Of a stretch of 64,000 bases of DNA, positions 45,633 through 54,241 are shown in pieces. The notes beneath the pieces were generated by a model. It searched no databases. It was given only the letters and a program-made list of their open reading frames with translations, and was not told the DNA's origin. Position 1 is the stretch's first letter; every line of letters starts with the position of its first letter. The DNA is from CAYNWT01 sp964450955. GTDB taxonomy: Bacteria > Planctomycetota > Planctomycetia > Planctomycetales > Planctomycetaceae. The stretch is from positions 85,549 through 149,548 of the forward strand of contig CAYVFI010000012.1 in assembly GCA_964450955.1 (NCBI GenBank), given 5' to 3'. The position numbers and the translations under genes were made by a program.

Positions 45633-46850
45633 GTGACCTCGCCCACCCCAGAACGCGAACACTTCATCCCGCTCCGCGCGGATGATCTTGCGCATTTGCT
45701 GGCGAGCAGCGAGCTGATTGAAGTTGGCCAGCAACACGACTTCCTGGACATTTGCCGAATTCTGAAGTCGGTGTTCCACTTCGAATACCACGAAGAACTT
45801 GTGCGTCTGAAGAACGCATACGCCCCGTTCGACCCGGACACTGACACTGTCAGCCTGCGATGGTCGGATGAGGATTCTGATGCCATTCAATCGGACGCTT
45901 TGTTTGAATCTTTGGTCCACATGTTTGAGCGTGCGAATTTCCGTCGTTTGAACCGGGATCAGTTGGAACAGGCCTTCGAAGTCAAAAGCGCGTGGGGCCT
46001 GAACCTGGAAGTTGACTTCGACATCTTTGATCGTCTGGAACTCTTCGCTCGCGGCGAGACCGTTGTACAGCGCGATCATCGTGACTGGCGAAACTGGTAT
46101 CGGGTCCAGAAGAAGGACGTTCTAGTCCACCAAAGGCTGGTTGTTGCGTTCAAGCTTCGAAACGGTGTCGTTGATGGAGCCGGCCGCGAGGGTGTTGTTA
46201 CGCTGAAAATTTTCAAAGAGATCCCCAAAGGCGATTTGGAAATGCTGCTTCCCGGCACGCGCGTCCGGATGACGTTGCTGGATCGCGCCAAAATCGCGCT
46301 GCCAACGATTTCCGGTTTGGCGATGACGGTCTACAAAATCATCAGCAAGGCGATGGTTATTGCGTTTGCCGGAGCGTACGGAATCCTTGGCTTCCTGGGA
46401 CTGGTGGGCGGCACGCTTGGCTACGGAGTCAAGTCGTTTTTCGGCTACCTCCGCACCAAAGACAAGTACCAGGCCGACCTCACTCGGAATCTCTACTACC
46501 AGAACCTGGACAACAACGCGGGCGTGTTGTTCCGCCTGCTTGATGAAGTTGAGGAACAGGAGTTCCGTGAAGCCATTCTCGCGTATGCACTGTTGACCGA
46601 AACCAACGCTCCAAGTGGCCGAACTCTGGCGGAACTCGACAGCGAAGCAGAAGAACTTCTTCTTGCGGCGACTGACATGGACATCGATTTCGAAGCCCAC
46701 GACGCCATCGAAAAGCTGGTCCGACTTGGCTTAGTCACTTTGACTGCTGGCCGTTACAAAGCCGTCTCGATTCCCGCGGCCCTTCACCGACTTGGTTCCA
46801 TGTGGGACAGCCTGTCAGTCCTGGGCAACGCATTGGACCGCGCCGCGTAG
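45633..46850 (+). CDS. DUF3754 (TMEM143-like) membrane protein
   Basis: A 405-residue protein that matches the DUF3754/TMEM143 family. N-terminal residues ~5-180 are soluble (REHFIPLRADDLAHLL; DVLVHQRLVVAFKL), a hydrophobic pair of helices follows (AMVIAFAGAYGILGFLGLVG near residue 250), and the C-terminal part has the conserved stretch LYYQNLDNNAGVLFRLLDE. It is seen in planctomycetes and cyanobacteria and related to a mitochondrial protein; no biochemical role is known. The start is the GTG at 45633. Confidence 0.78.
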   Translation: MTSPTPEREHFIPLRADDLAHLLASSELIEVGQQHDFLDICRILKSVFHFEYHEELVRLKNAYAPFDPDTDTVSLRWSDEDSDAIQSDALFESLVHMFERANFRRLNRDQLEQAFEVKSAWGLNLEVDFDIFDRLELFARGETVVQRDHRDWRNWYRVQKKDVLVHQRLVVAFKLRNGVVDGAGREGVVTLKIFKEIPKGDLEMLLPGTRVRMTLLDRAKIALPTISGLAMTVYKIISKAMVIAFAGAYGILGFLGLVGGTLGYGVKSFFGYLRTKDKYQADLTRNLYYQNLDNNAGVLFRLLDEVEEQEFREAILAYALLTETNAPSGRTLAELDSEAEELLLAATDMDIDFEAHDAIEKLVRLGLVTLTAGRYKAVSIPAALHRLGSMWDSLSVLGNALDRAA

Positions 46851-46989
46851 CGGACTGCATTCACGTTTTGCGAGACAACTTCGGTCATTGAGAGTATTGC
46901 CGAACGCAGTTGTGGCTCGGGCGTGAGGTGCGTGGTAAGGTACAGCTCCCGAACAATTCTGGTTCGGTTCCGCGTACGAAAAGTAGCTC

Positions 46990-47232
46990 ATGTCAGAACC
47001 GCTCGATGTCTCCATCCGCGAGACGTCCATTGATCTCGACCAATTCCTTAAGTTCGCCGGCGCGGTCGGTTCCGGGGGCGAAGTAAAGTACTACATCGGT
47101 GAAGGCATGGTGACGGTTAATGGCGAACCGGAAACACGCCGACGACGAAAGTTGGTCGTCGGCGATGTTGCTTGCATAACCGACGTTGGCGCATTTCGAG
47201 TGGCTTCGGCCGCTGACGGATCTTCATCCTAA
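46990..47232 (+). CDS. RNA-binding S4 domain protein
   Basis: An 80-residue single S4 RNA-binding domain (ETSIDLDQFLKFAGAVGSGG, EVKYYIGEGMVTVNGEPETR, RKLVVGDVACITD), similar to YbcJ. Such proteins bind structured RNA, perhaps rRNA; the precise target is unknown. It is a stand-alone gene followed after 19 bases by an esterase gene on the same strand. Confidence 0.85.
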   Translation: MSEPLDVSIRETSIDLDQFLKFAGAVGSGGEVKYYIGEGMVTVNGEPETRRRRKLVVGDVACITDVGAFRVASAADGSSS

Positions 47233-47251
47233 AGTTTAGGCGAACCGATTT

Positions 47252-48115
47252 ATGTCTGTTCTGACAACCGCTCTGTGCTGTCTGTTCCTGCAGGCTCAAT
47301 CTGCGACGAAGCAAGACAGGAAGCCAAAGAAGCCAGTCATCAAGCCAACGAAGTCGATCGTCTACAAGAAGGTCGGTGACGTGGAACTTAGGCTGCAGAT
47401 TTTCGAACCAAAAGGACACAAGCCCAACGACAAGCGACCGTCGATTGTATTCTTCTTCGGCGGCGGCTGGGTTGGTGGAACGCCCGCGCAGTTTTACCCG
47501 CACTGTCAACATCTGGCGCAGCAGGGTATGGTCGCGATGTCGGCCGAATATCGCATCAAGAGCAAGCACAAGACAACGCCGTACGAGTGCGTAAAAGATG
47601 GCAAGTCGGCAGTGCGTTACATTCGCAGTCACGCCGCAGAACTGGGCATCGACCCGAAACGTCTTGCAGCCGGAGGTGGTTCGGCCGGTGGGCATGTGGC
47701 AGCGGCGACCGGAACCGTTCCCGGTTTGAACGAGAAAGGTGAGGACACCAAAGTCAGCTGCGTTCCGAACGCGCTGGTTTTGTTCAATCCAGTCTACGAC
47801 AACGGGCCGGATGGTTGGGGACATGCAAAGGTAAAGGATCGCTACAAAGAGATTTCGCCGATGCACAACATCTCAAGTAAGATGCCGCCTGCGATTGTGT
47901 TTCTGGGCACGAAGGACAAACTTATCCCGGTGGCGACTGCCGAGAAGTTTCGCGACGCCATGAAGGCGGTGGGTGTGCACAGCGAACTAAGGTTGTTCAA
48001 AGGTAAGGGACACGGCTTCTTCAATCAGGGACGCGGCGGTAACGTCGACTACAAAGAGACGCTGAAAGAAATGGACAGGTTCCTCAGGTCTACCGGTATC
48101 GTTAAGGCTCATTGA
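47252..48115 (+). CDS. Secreted alpha/beta hydrolase (esterase/acetyl-xylan-esterase-like)
   Basis: A 287-residue exported hydrolase. A short signal-like N-terminus precedes FFFGGGWVGGTP (oxyanion region). The nucleophile motif is GGGSAGGHVAA near residue 148. The acid is likely in FLGTKDKLIPVATA and the catalytic histidine in KGKGHGFFNQ near residue 255, so the triad appears complete. The family includes BD-FAE and acetyl esterases; carbohydrate deacetylation or lipid ester hydrolysis is plausible. The start ATG at 47252 is preceded by AGGCGA. Confidence 0.82.
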   Translation: MSVLTTALCCLFLQAQSATKQDRKPKKPVIKPTKSIVYKKVGDVELRLQIFEPKGHKPNDKRPSIVFFFGGGWVGGTPAQFYPHCQHLAQQGMVAMSAEYRIKSKHKTTPYECVKDGKSAVRYIRSHAAELGIDPKRLAAGGGSAGGHVAAATGTVPGLNEKGEDTKVSCVPNALVLFNPVYDNGPDGWGHAKVKDRYKEISPMHNISSKMPPAIVFLGTKDKLIPVATAEKFRDAMKAVGVHSELRLFKGKGHGFFNQGRGGNVDYKETLKEMDRFLRSTGIVKAH

Positions 48116-48139
48116 TCGCATGCGAACGGAGAGGTAGCT

Positions 48140-48403
48140 GTGCCAACTGTGTTCATTCCACCGCTGCTGCGCGGACTGACTGATGATCGGCAGTCAATCC
48201 AGGTGAAGGGAACCACTCTGCGTGAAGTCGTTGATGCACTCGAAGCGCGATATCCTGGCGTTCGGGAAAAACTGTGCCACGCTGACGAGGTTCGACCAGA
48301 GCTGTCTGTTTCAATCGGCGACAACCTCATCAGCCACGGGTTGGCAGAACAGGTTCTCCCCAACTCCGAAATCCACTTCCTTCCCGCTCTCGGCGGCGGC
48401 TAA
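48140..48403 (+). CDS. MoaD/ThiS-like ubiquitin-fold sulfur carrier
   Basis: An 87-residue beta-grasp protein ending in ALGGG, the diglycine end that is thiocarboxylated in MoaD and ThiS. The pattern VKGTTLREVVDALEARYPGVREKL matches MoaD-family proteins. It may supply sulfur for molybdopterin, thiazole or cysteine synthesis. No E1-like activating enzyme or partner is adjacent, so the pathway is not clear. The GTG at 48140 has GGAGAGG upstream. It overlaps no gene and follows the esterase by 24 bases. Confidence 0.85.
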   Translation: MPTVFIPPLLRGLTDDRQSIQVKGTTLREVVDALEARYPGVREKLCHADEVRPELSVSIGDNLISHGLAEQVLPNSEIHFLPALGGG

Positions 48404-48591
48404 CGAACGTTCCGTTCGTTCGGTACGCAGTGGGTGATGCGGTGAATTCGGCGGGTGCGCTGCCGATTGTGCGGTTGACGAGCTGCTTTTTTGCAGTTGG
48501 TGAGCGGTGGCACAATCTTAACACAGGTTCGATTGATTATGGATAGCTGTTGCGGTGGAATGGTACCGGAACGGGCCGTTCTGGAATCATC

Positions 48592-50619
48592 ATGGTTGAG
48601 AAACCGCAACAACCAGACCCGCAGGAACCGAAATCGCCGCAGCAAGACAGGTTGATTGAACAAGCGCGTGTGGCGGCTGATCAGGCCATCGAACTTGCAA
48701 AGCTCGCTCAGGAATCTGCAAAGCTTGCGCGAGATCTCAACCGCCGCGCGCGTGGAGAGACCGGCCGGGAACTGCAGGGTCTGCCGGAAGTTACTTTGCG
48801 GACCGAACCGGCGACTCCTGAGTCAGGGCGTCGGGCGCGGCGAGATCGTATTGACGATTCGATAATCGAAGAACCCGGAACACAGGTTCCGCTGGGACCG
48901 GTTGTTTCTCGTGGCGCGGCTGGTGCATCGACTGGCGGTCAGATACTGGCACCGCAAAAACTTAAATTGCGACGCAGACGAAACAGCCGCGAGGCTTTGA
49001 AAGAACGTGTCGCCCGCGCGCGGAGGCAGCAGATTAAGGGCGGCGTTCCCAAGCGAGTTAAAATCAAGGTTCAGAAGGGTGACCTTGATCGTGAGGAGGG
49101 AGTGGTTCCGTTTGTGAAACAAAACTGGAACTCCATGACGATTAGCGGCTGCATTATCGCCGTTGTGATGTTTCTGCTGACGTTCTACATCATGCCGGTC
49201 ATCGCCGAAGACAAGATCAATACGGTGATCGCGTCGTTTGCTGATGAACCGGCAATCGTTGAAGAAGACATCCCGATTGAAGAGCCCGAAGAAGAACCGG
49301 GCGAGCAGTTGGAGGAGGAAGTCGAAGAGCCGGTTGAGGAACCTGAGCCGGAACCGGAACCGGAACCGGAACCGGAACCCGAGCCTGAGCCCGAACCGGA
49401 AATGGCTGAGGAACCGCCGCCTGTCGAAGAGGCGGTGACTCCCGACGCCAGTGCAGAACCGGTTGTTCCTACCGACCCGACCGATGCGGTTGATTTTTCG
49501 ACAGAAGGCACGCGTTCTGAAAATGCAAAGAAGGCACTGCTTGCGAAATACGGAGGAACCGCCGCCAGCGAGTCTGCTGTTGGCAACGCGTTGGACTGGT
49601 TCGCTCGACATCAACGCCGTGACGGTAGTTGGAATTTCAACGATGTCGGACAATCGGGCAACCCTGGTTCCGTTGACAATCCGATGGCAGCGACCAGCTA
49701 CGTTTTGCTGACTTTCATGGGAGCCGGCCAGACGCACCTTGACGGCAAGTACAAAAAGAACGTCGAAGCCGGCCTGAACTTCCTGATTAAATGGGGACGA
49801 CCTGTTGGCCGGAACGTCATCGACTTCAGCGGCCTTGCCCCAGACGACAACAAGACTCACGAACGGTTCTACTCCCACGGCGCGGCTTCGATGGTGTTCA
49901 CAGAAGCCTACTACATGACGAAGGCACGCAAGCTGAAGCCATACGCGCAAGGTGCAGTCAATGCGTTGTTGTTGTCGCAGGATCCGCGTGGGGGTGGCTG
50001 GGAGTACGTCCCGAACGCACCGGGAACCACATCCGTGACCGGCCTTCAGGTCACAGCTCTGATGAGCGCGAAGAAGGCCGGGTTCAAGATTCCGAAGAAG
50101 ACCTTCGACCTTGCGAACCACTTCTTTGACACGGTTCAAAGCAATGCAGACGGCGATCGTTATGGCTACACAGCAGCCAAGCCCACTTACAAATCGTCAG
50201 TGACCGCGATAGCGATCCTGTGCCGTCAGTACCTGGGCTGGAAACGCGACGATCCGGTTCACGTCAAAGCCATCAAGCTGCTGGACGACAAAGGCCCGGC
50301 CAGCGACAGCTTGTACTACCGCTACTACGCCACGCAGGCCATGCGCAACTACGGCGGCGAACAGTGGGAACGGTGGAACCAGTTCAACCGTGATGAACTC
50401 TGCGAACGCCAGGAAACCGAAGGCGACGCGGCCGGTAGCTGGCCGACTCGCAACAGGGCGTTGGAAGCCAAAGCGGGCGGGCGACTGTTCATGACCTGCC
50501 TGGCGACACTGACTCTTGAGGTCTACTACCGCTACCTGCCGCTCTACGACGAAATCGGTAGCAAACAACCTGACGCAAATAGCAAGAACTCAAAGAAGAA
50601 GTCTCGGAAGTCGAAGTAG
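48592..50619 (+). CDS. Membrane-anchored EP-rich protein with prenyltransferase-like toroid domain
   Basis: A 675-residue protein. Residues ~1-175 are charged and partly coiled, one transmembrane helix lies near residue 182 (TISGCIIAVVMFLLTFYIMP), then an acidic Glu-Pro repeat region (residues ~225-280), and a C-terminal alpha/alpha toroid of squalene/prenyltransferase-like repeats from about residue 320 (ALDWFARHQRRDGSWNF; GGWEYVPNAPG; TAIAILCRQYLG). The EP linker resembles TonB-type periplasm-spanning spacers, so the toroid is likely periplasmic. No catalytic Asp-rich motif of a cyclase is evident, so this may be a structural or binding domain. Function is unknown. Confidence 0.75.
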   Translation: MVEKPQQPDPQEPKSPQQDRLIEQARVAADQAIELAKLAQESAKLARDLNRRARGETGRELQGLPEVTLRTEPATPESGRRARRDRIDDSIIEEPGTQVPLGPVVSRGAAGASTGGQILAPQKLKLRRRRNSREALKERVARARRQQIKGGVPKRVKIKVQKGDLDREEGVVPFVKQNWNSMTISGCIIAVVMFLLTFYIMPVIAEDKINTVIASFADEPAIVEEDIPIEEPEEEPGEQLEEEVEEPVEEPEPEPEPEPEPEPEPEPEPEMAEEPPPVEEAVTPDASAEPVVPTDPTDAVDFSTEGTRSENAKKALLAKYGGTAASESAVGNALDWFARHQRRDGSWNFNDVGQSGNPGSVDNPMAATSYVLLTFMGAGQTHLDGKYKKNVEAGLNFLIKWGRPVGRNVIDFSGLAPDDNKTHERFYSHGAASMVFTEAYYMTKARKLKPYAQGAVNALLLSQDPRGGGWEYVPNAPGTTSVTGLQVTALMSAKKAGFKIPKKTFDLANHFFDTVQSNADGDRYGYTAAKPTYKSSVTAIAILCRQYLGWKRDDPVHVKAIKLLDDKGPASDSLYYRYYATQAMRNYGGEQWERWNQFNRDELCERQETEGDAAGSWPTRNRALEAKAGGRLFMTCLATLTLEVYYRYLPLYDEIGSKQPDANSKNSKKKSRKSK

Positions 50620-50922
50620 CACAACTTCAATCCACCGCGTTCTGGTTGAAGACTATGGATGCCGGCGCGACGGTGTCCGAGCGACGATTGCTTTTTTTCC
50701 TCGGATTCGCGATTGATGGGGCAAGATGCCTGATCGTGAGCAACAACTGTGGCAATGTGTGGCGGATCAGACAAGAATGCTAAGATGTCTGCCACGATTG
50801 GGGGATTCCTGCCAGGATCTCAAACAGGCTGACGAAGACACTAAAACGTCCAGGCTTCGGCCGACGTATTAGGTAAGACGAACAAATATCTCCTGTCGCC
50901 ATTCGGTGAACCCGAGGGAACC
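50620..50922. other. Intergenic region, nothing recognised
   Basis: A 303-base spacer. I see no gene, RNA or strong hairpin, apart from a T-rich stretch near 50692..50700 that may help end the upstream transcript. Confidence 0.4.
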
Positions 50923-52947
50923 ATGCCGGTATCTGCTTTAACTCGACTTTCAATTGCCGCCCTGCTGGCTCTGGCAACCGCGATGCCCGCAGTCGCTCAG
51001 ACCGAAGCCACCAACGACACGAAGCAGGCAAAGAAAAAAGCGCCCGGGCGTGTGTTCGCGAAAACGCCGTTACTCCGTATGTGGTTCAAGATTGATGAAA
51101 CCGCAGCCGCTAACTACATGACCGATCTGATGAAGGAGTATGAGTTCGAGTCGGAATTCGTGACCAGTAGCCTGAATTCCGGTCTGAAAATGGCCAGCAA
51201 AGAACCAGACCTTCAGGGCATGATGGTGTTCATGGCGAAAGGGCTTATCCCGGCCGCCGTGCAGATGACGTTTCGCACCGTTGAAGATGAGTCCGAGTTC
51301 AAGGACATGATTTTCAAAGTGAAAACGCAAATGGCCGGCGCGGCGAAAATGAGTGGCAGCGGCGATCACTATGTTCTTGACCTGGACTTCTCGCAGGGCA
51401 TCCCGGTACCCGGTGAAACAGATGAGAACGGCGACCCGAAGATGATCAGTTTTCCGGGTATGGATCAACTTGAAAATACTCCGGGCGGGCTGGAGAGTCT
51501 GAGACAGACGATCCATTTTCGGCTTATCGACAACGTCATGTGGCAGGGTGAAATGCCCGAGATCATGGACTTTAAGTTTCCGACATACGATCAGTTGCAA
51601 CCCAAACGAAGCGTTGCCGGGTACGACGTGTTTGGCGAATTCAACATCTCAGAAGTTCCAGGCTACGTTAAGCAAATCCTGTTCAGCGCGGTCAACGTTG
51701 CGGCCAACAGTCAGTTGCAACAGCGAGACGACGAAGACCAGTTGGTCTACGATTCTCGACGAGCCAACGGGGACATGTGGCTGGAACTTCTGCGAACCGT
51801 TGTTTACGACGTCGACAAAGGACGGTTCTCGGTTCAGTTGGCAGACGAAGAAGCCGGGAAGCCAATCCGAGTGCGTTTGGACCTGGATGCCAGAAGCGAG
51901 AGTAATCTTGCCAAAGTCGGCCGCACCATCAGCAACACAGGAACACGCTTCGGCGCGGTTCGGGACCGGAAGGCTCCCATGACACTGGCGACGACCTGGG
52001 GAATGCCGGAACAGGCAAAGAAACTGTTCTTGTCCGCGCTCGCCTTGGCACAGCGCGAGTGGCAGGCGACATTTGCGGACCGGGAAGAGGAACTGACCGC
52101 TGCAGATCGAATGAGCGAACTGCTTAGCGACACGCTGAATGCGGGTCGGTCTGACATGCTGTTTCAGCTGACCGGTAACGTGCTGACCGGTTTTGCCGTT
52201 GTCGGCGGCGTGCGGTTGGAGAACGCTGCCGAATTCCGCGACGCACTGGATCAGCTAATCTCAAACAGCGCCGACCTTGAACGTGTCGAACACACTGAAG
52301 ATGACGAAGGCCGCAAGTACGTGAGCATCGGGACTGGTGAGGTGCCAATTCCCGGCACCGACGGCGTTCCATTCGACAGCTCAGTTAACTTTACCGCGTA
52401 CGATTCCGCTTTGTGGTTTAGCTACGGAGGACCTTCTGCCCAAGCGCTACTGGAGGACACAATCGCGTTCGCCGAGGAGAATCGCGGCGCCGAAACACGC
52501 CGCGCGACGACGTTTCAATTTGCATTTGACTTGAGCGAGTGGATGGAAGGCGATGACGACGTTGAAGGATTCAATCAGTATCCCCGCCAGACGCTGATCA
52601 CGGCCGAACGCCAGATTGACAAAGGGCTGGCCTCAATGAGAGTCATGCTTTCAGGCGGAAACGCCAGTGACATGGAGAACGTAGAGATTCCCGCTCGACC
52701 AAGCTTCATTGAGAAGGCGCTCAAACGCGGCGGTGACGAAATCGACTTGAAGCTGAAAGTCACCAAAGAAGGCGTCGATTTGGATTTAAACATTGGCCTG
52801 GGCATCGCAAACATGCTGGTGGCTCGGATGATCGACGCCCAGGGGCAAATCATGGATGCGATGATGAGCAACAATTCCGGCAAGTTTGATATTCCAGGCC
52901 AACAGTCCGGTCCACCAGCCCCCATGATGAAAGAAGTGAAGCCCTAA
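50923..52947 (+). CDS. Secreted planctomycete protein of unknown function
   Basis: A 674-residue exported protein with a signal peptide (LSIAALLALATAMPAVAQ) followed by a Lys-rich patch. Beyond that there are repeated alpha/beta segments, for example RRANGDMWLELLRTVVYDVD, LSALALAQREWQATF and VLTGFAVVGGVRL, but I do not recognise a family. Similar proteins may be restricted to Planctomycetota. It has no catalytic motif that I can identify. It may be a periplasmic or cell-wall protein. No neighbour suggests a pathway. Confidence 0.65.
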   Translation: MPVSALTRLSIAALLALATAMPAVAQTEATNDTKQAKKKAPGRVFAKTPLLRMWFKIDETAAANYMTDLMKEYEFESEFVTSSLNSGLKMASKEPDLQGMMVFMAKGLIPAAVQMTFRTVEDESEFKDMIFKVKTQMAGAAKMSGSGDHYVLDLDFSQGIPVPGETDENGDPKMISFPGMDQLENTPGGLESLRQTIHFRLIDNVMWQGEMPEIMDFKFPTYDQLQPKRSVAGYDVFGEFNISEVPGYVKQILFSAVNVAANSQLQQRDDEDQLVYDSRRANGDMWLELLRTVVYDVDKGRFSVQLADEEAGKPIRVRLDLDARSESNLAKVGRTISNTGTRFGAVRDRKAPMTLATTWGMPEQAKKLFLSALALAQREWQATFADREEELTAADRMSELLSDTLNAGRSDMLFQLTGNVLTGFAVVGGVRLENAAEFRDALDQLISNSADLERVEHTEDDEGRKYVSIGTGEVPIPGTDGVPFDSSVNFTAYDSALWFSYGGPSAQALLEDTIAFAEENRGAETRRATTFQFAFDLSEWMEGDDDVEGFNQYPRQTLITAERQIDKGLASMRVMLSGGNASDMENVEIPARPSFIEKALKRGGDEIDLKLKVTKEGVDLDLNIGLGIANMLVARMIDAQGQIMDAMMSNNSGKFDIPGQQSGPPAPMMKEVKP

Positions 52948-53160
52948 ACAGGTTCGCTTGCTGAACGCGTTCGCTTCGCATCGAGGATGCTGGACGAATA
53001 CGGCGTTAGCAAGACAGTCATCATGGGCCGCTGCGATAAGTGGAGGCCAGCCGGGTAGGTTTGAGTGGCCGTGAGGTTGGGCGACTTCCTGCGGTGCCAT
53101 CGCGCCCGCCGGTGACGCAGAACTTGTTGCCTTGCCCGCTGCCTGGTTCTCGCTGGGCAG

Positions 53161-54156
53161 TTATGGCACAAGGACAATTTTTCCCTGCAGTGTCCCGGTT
53201 CCGTGAATCGTTTTGTCTTCCTGCATCGCGTGCGCGTCAGCCGCCTGTGAGAGTTTGAGAACCTGACCGATGTTGGCTTTCCAGGTGCCGGCCTTGATTA
53301 GTTCGTTAATCTTTGCCGCACAGTCTGCTTGTTCTGTGGCCGACGCGTTAAACATCGCGAAGCCGATGAATCGCAGGTCATTGACGTACGTTGGCCCAAC
53401 TGGCAACGTCGGAGTCGCATTGCGACCAGCCATAAGCACAATGCGGCCGCGTTTGTTCATCAGCGGTATGGTGCGTTCCGGATTCGGATCACGTTGCGTT
53501 TCGAACCAAACATCAAAGCCGCCGTCTTTTTGAACCAGCTTCGTCAGTTCGGCGTCCAGCGACGCGGTCTTATAATCCAAGACATCCGCAGCTCCGATCT
53601 CGCGACAGTAGTCTGCTTTGTTTGCATCGCCGGCGGTTGTGACAACCGCGGCTCCGGCGGCGACCGCCAATTGAACAACGGCCGAACCAACTCCACCAGC
53701 ACCACCGTTCACAAACACACGTTCGCCAGCGTTTAATCCACCGTGCAAAAACAAGCCAAGATGGGCCGTGATGCCAACAAGTGCGCTTGCGGCCAACACG
53801 GAATCGGCCGCATTGGCGGGAGCCGCATACAGCCACTCTTCGTCGATAGCGACAAGCTCACTGAAAGTTCCCTGCCGCCCCATGAGGCCCTGGTTGCTGC
53901 CCCACACTCGATCACCAATCTTGAACCGGCTCACGCCATCGCCAACACTTTCAACGGTTCCCGCCACGTCGCAGCCGACGACATACGGAAACTCCGGCGC
54001 GGCGACCAGGCCGCCACGGATGTAGGTGTCGACCGGGTTAACGGCAACGGCTCCGACGCGGACCAAGACCTGTCCGGGTGCGGGAGCTGGGTCGGGAAGT
54101 TCACCGTACTTGATAACCTGCGGTGATCCCTGTTGTTCGATATAGGCAGCTTTCAT
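53161..54156 (-). CDS. NADPH:quinone reductase (zeta-crystallin-like)
   Basis: A 331-residue zinc-independent medium-chain dehydrogenase. The N-terminal GroES-like domain includes VNPVDTYIRGGL and VVGCDVAGTVESVG; the NADPH-binding motif is FVNGGAGGVGSAVVQLA near residue 149, and the C-terminal fold continues to DKTIHGTGTLQGKIVL. Quinone reductases of this type perform one- or two-electron reductions of quinones or alkenals. No catalytic zinc ligands (the Cys/His set of alcohol dehydrogenases) are seen. It is a stand-alone minus-strand gene. Confidence 0.88.
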   Translation of the reverse strand: MKAAYIEQQGSPQVIKYGELPDPAPAPGQVLVRVGAVAVNPVDTYIRGGLVAAPEFPYVVGCDVAGTVESVGDGVSRFKIGDRVWGSNQGLMGRQGTFSELVAIDEEWLYAAPANAADSVLAASALVGITAHLGLFLHGGLNAGERVFVNGGAGGVGSAVVQLAVAAGAAVVTTAGDANKADYCREIGAADVLDYKTASLDAELTKLVQKDGGFDVWFETQRDPNPERTIPLMNKRGRIVLMAGRNATPTLPVGPTYVNDLRFIGFAMFNASATEQADCAAKINELIKAGTWKANIGQVLKLSQAADAHAMQEDKTIHGTGTLQGKIVLVP

Positions 54157-54241
54157 GCGACGGCCGATCTGAGTAGAGGTTTTTGAACCGCTAATGAACG
54201 CTAATTGACACTAATGCAGTTGGGGCAATGTGGGCGACGTA

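Noticed and set aside
48823..50139. Long open frame opposite the EP-rich/toroid gene (438 codons)
   Set aside because: Low-complexity Arg/Phe translation of the EP repeats; no family features.
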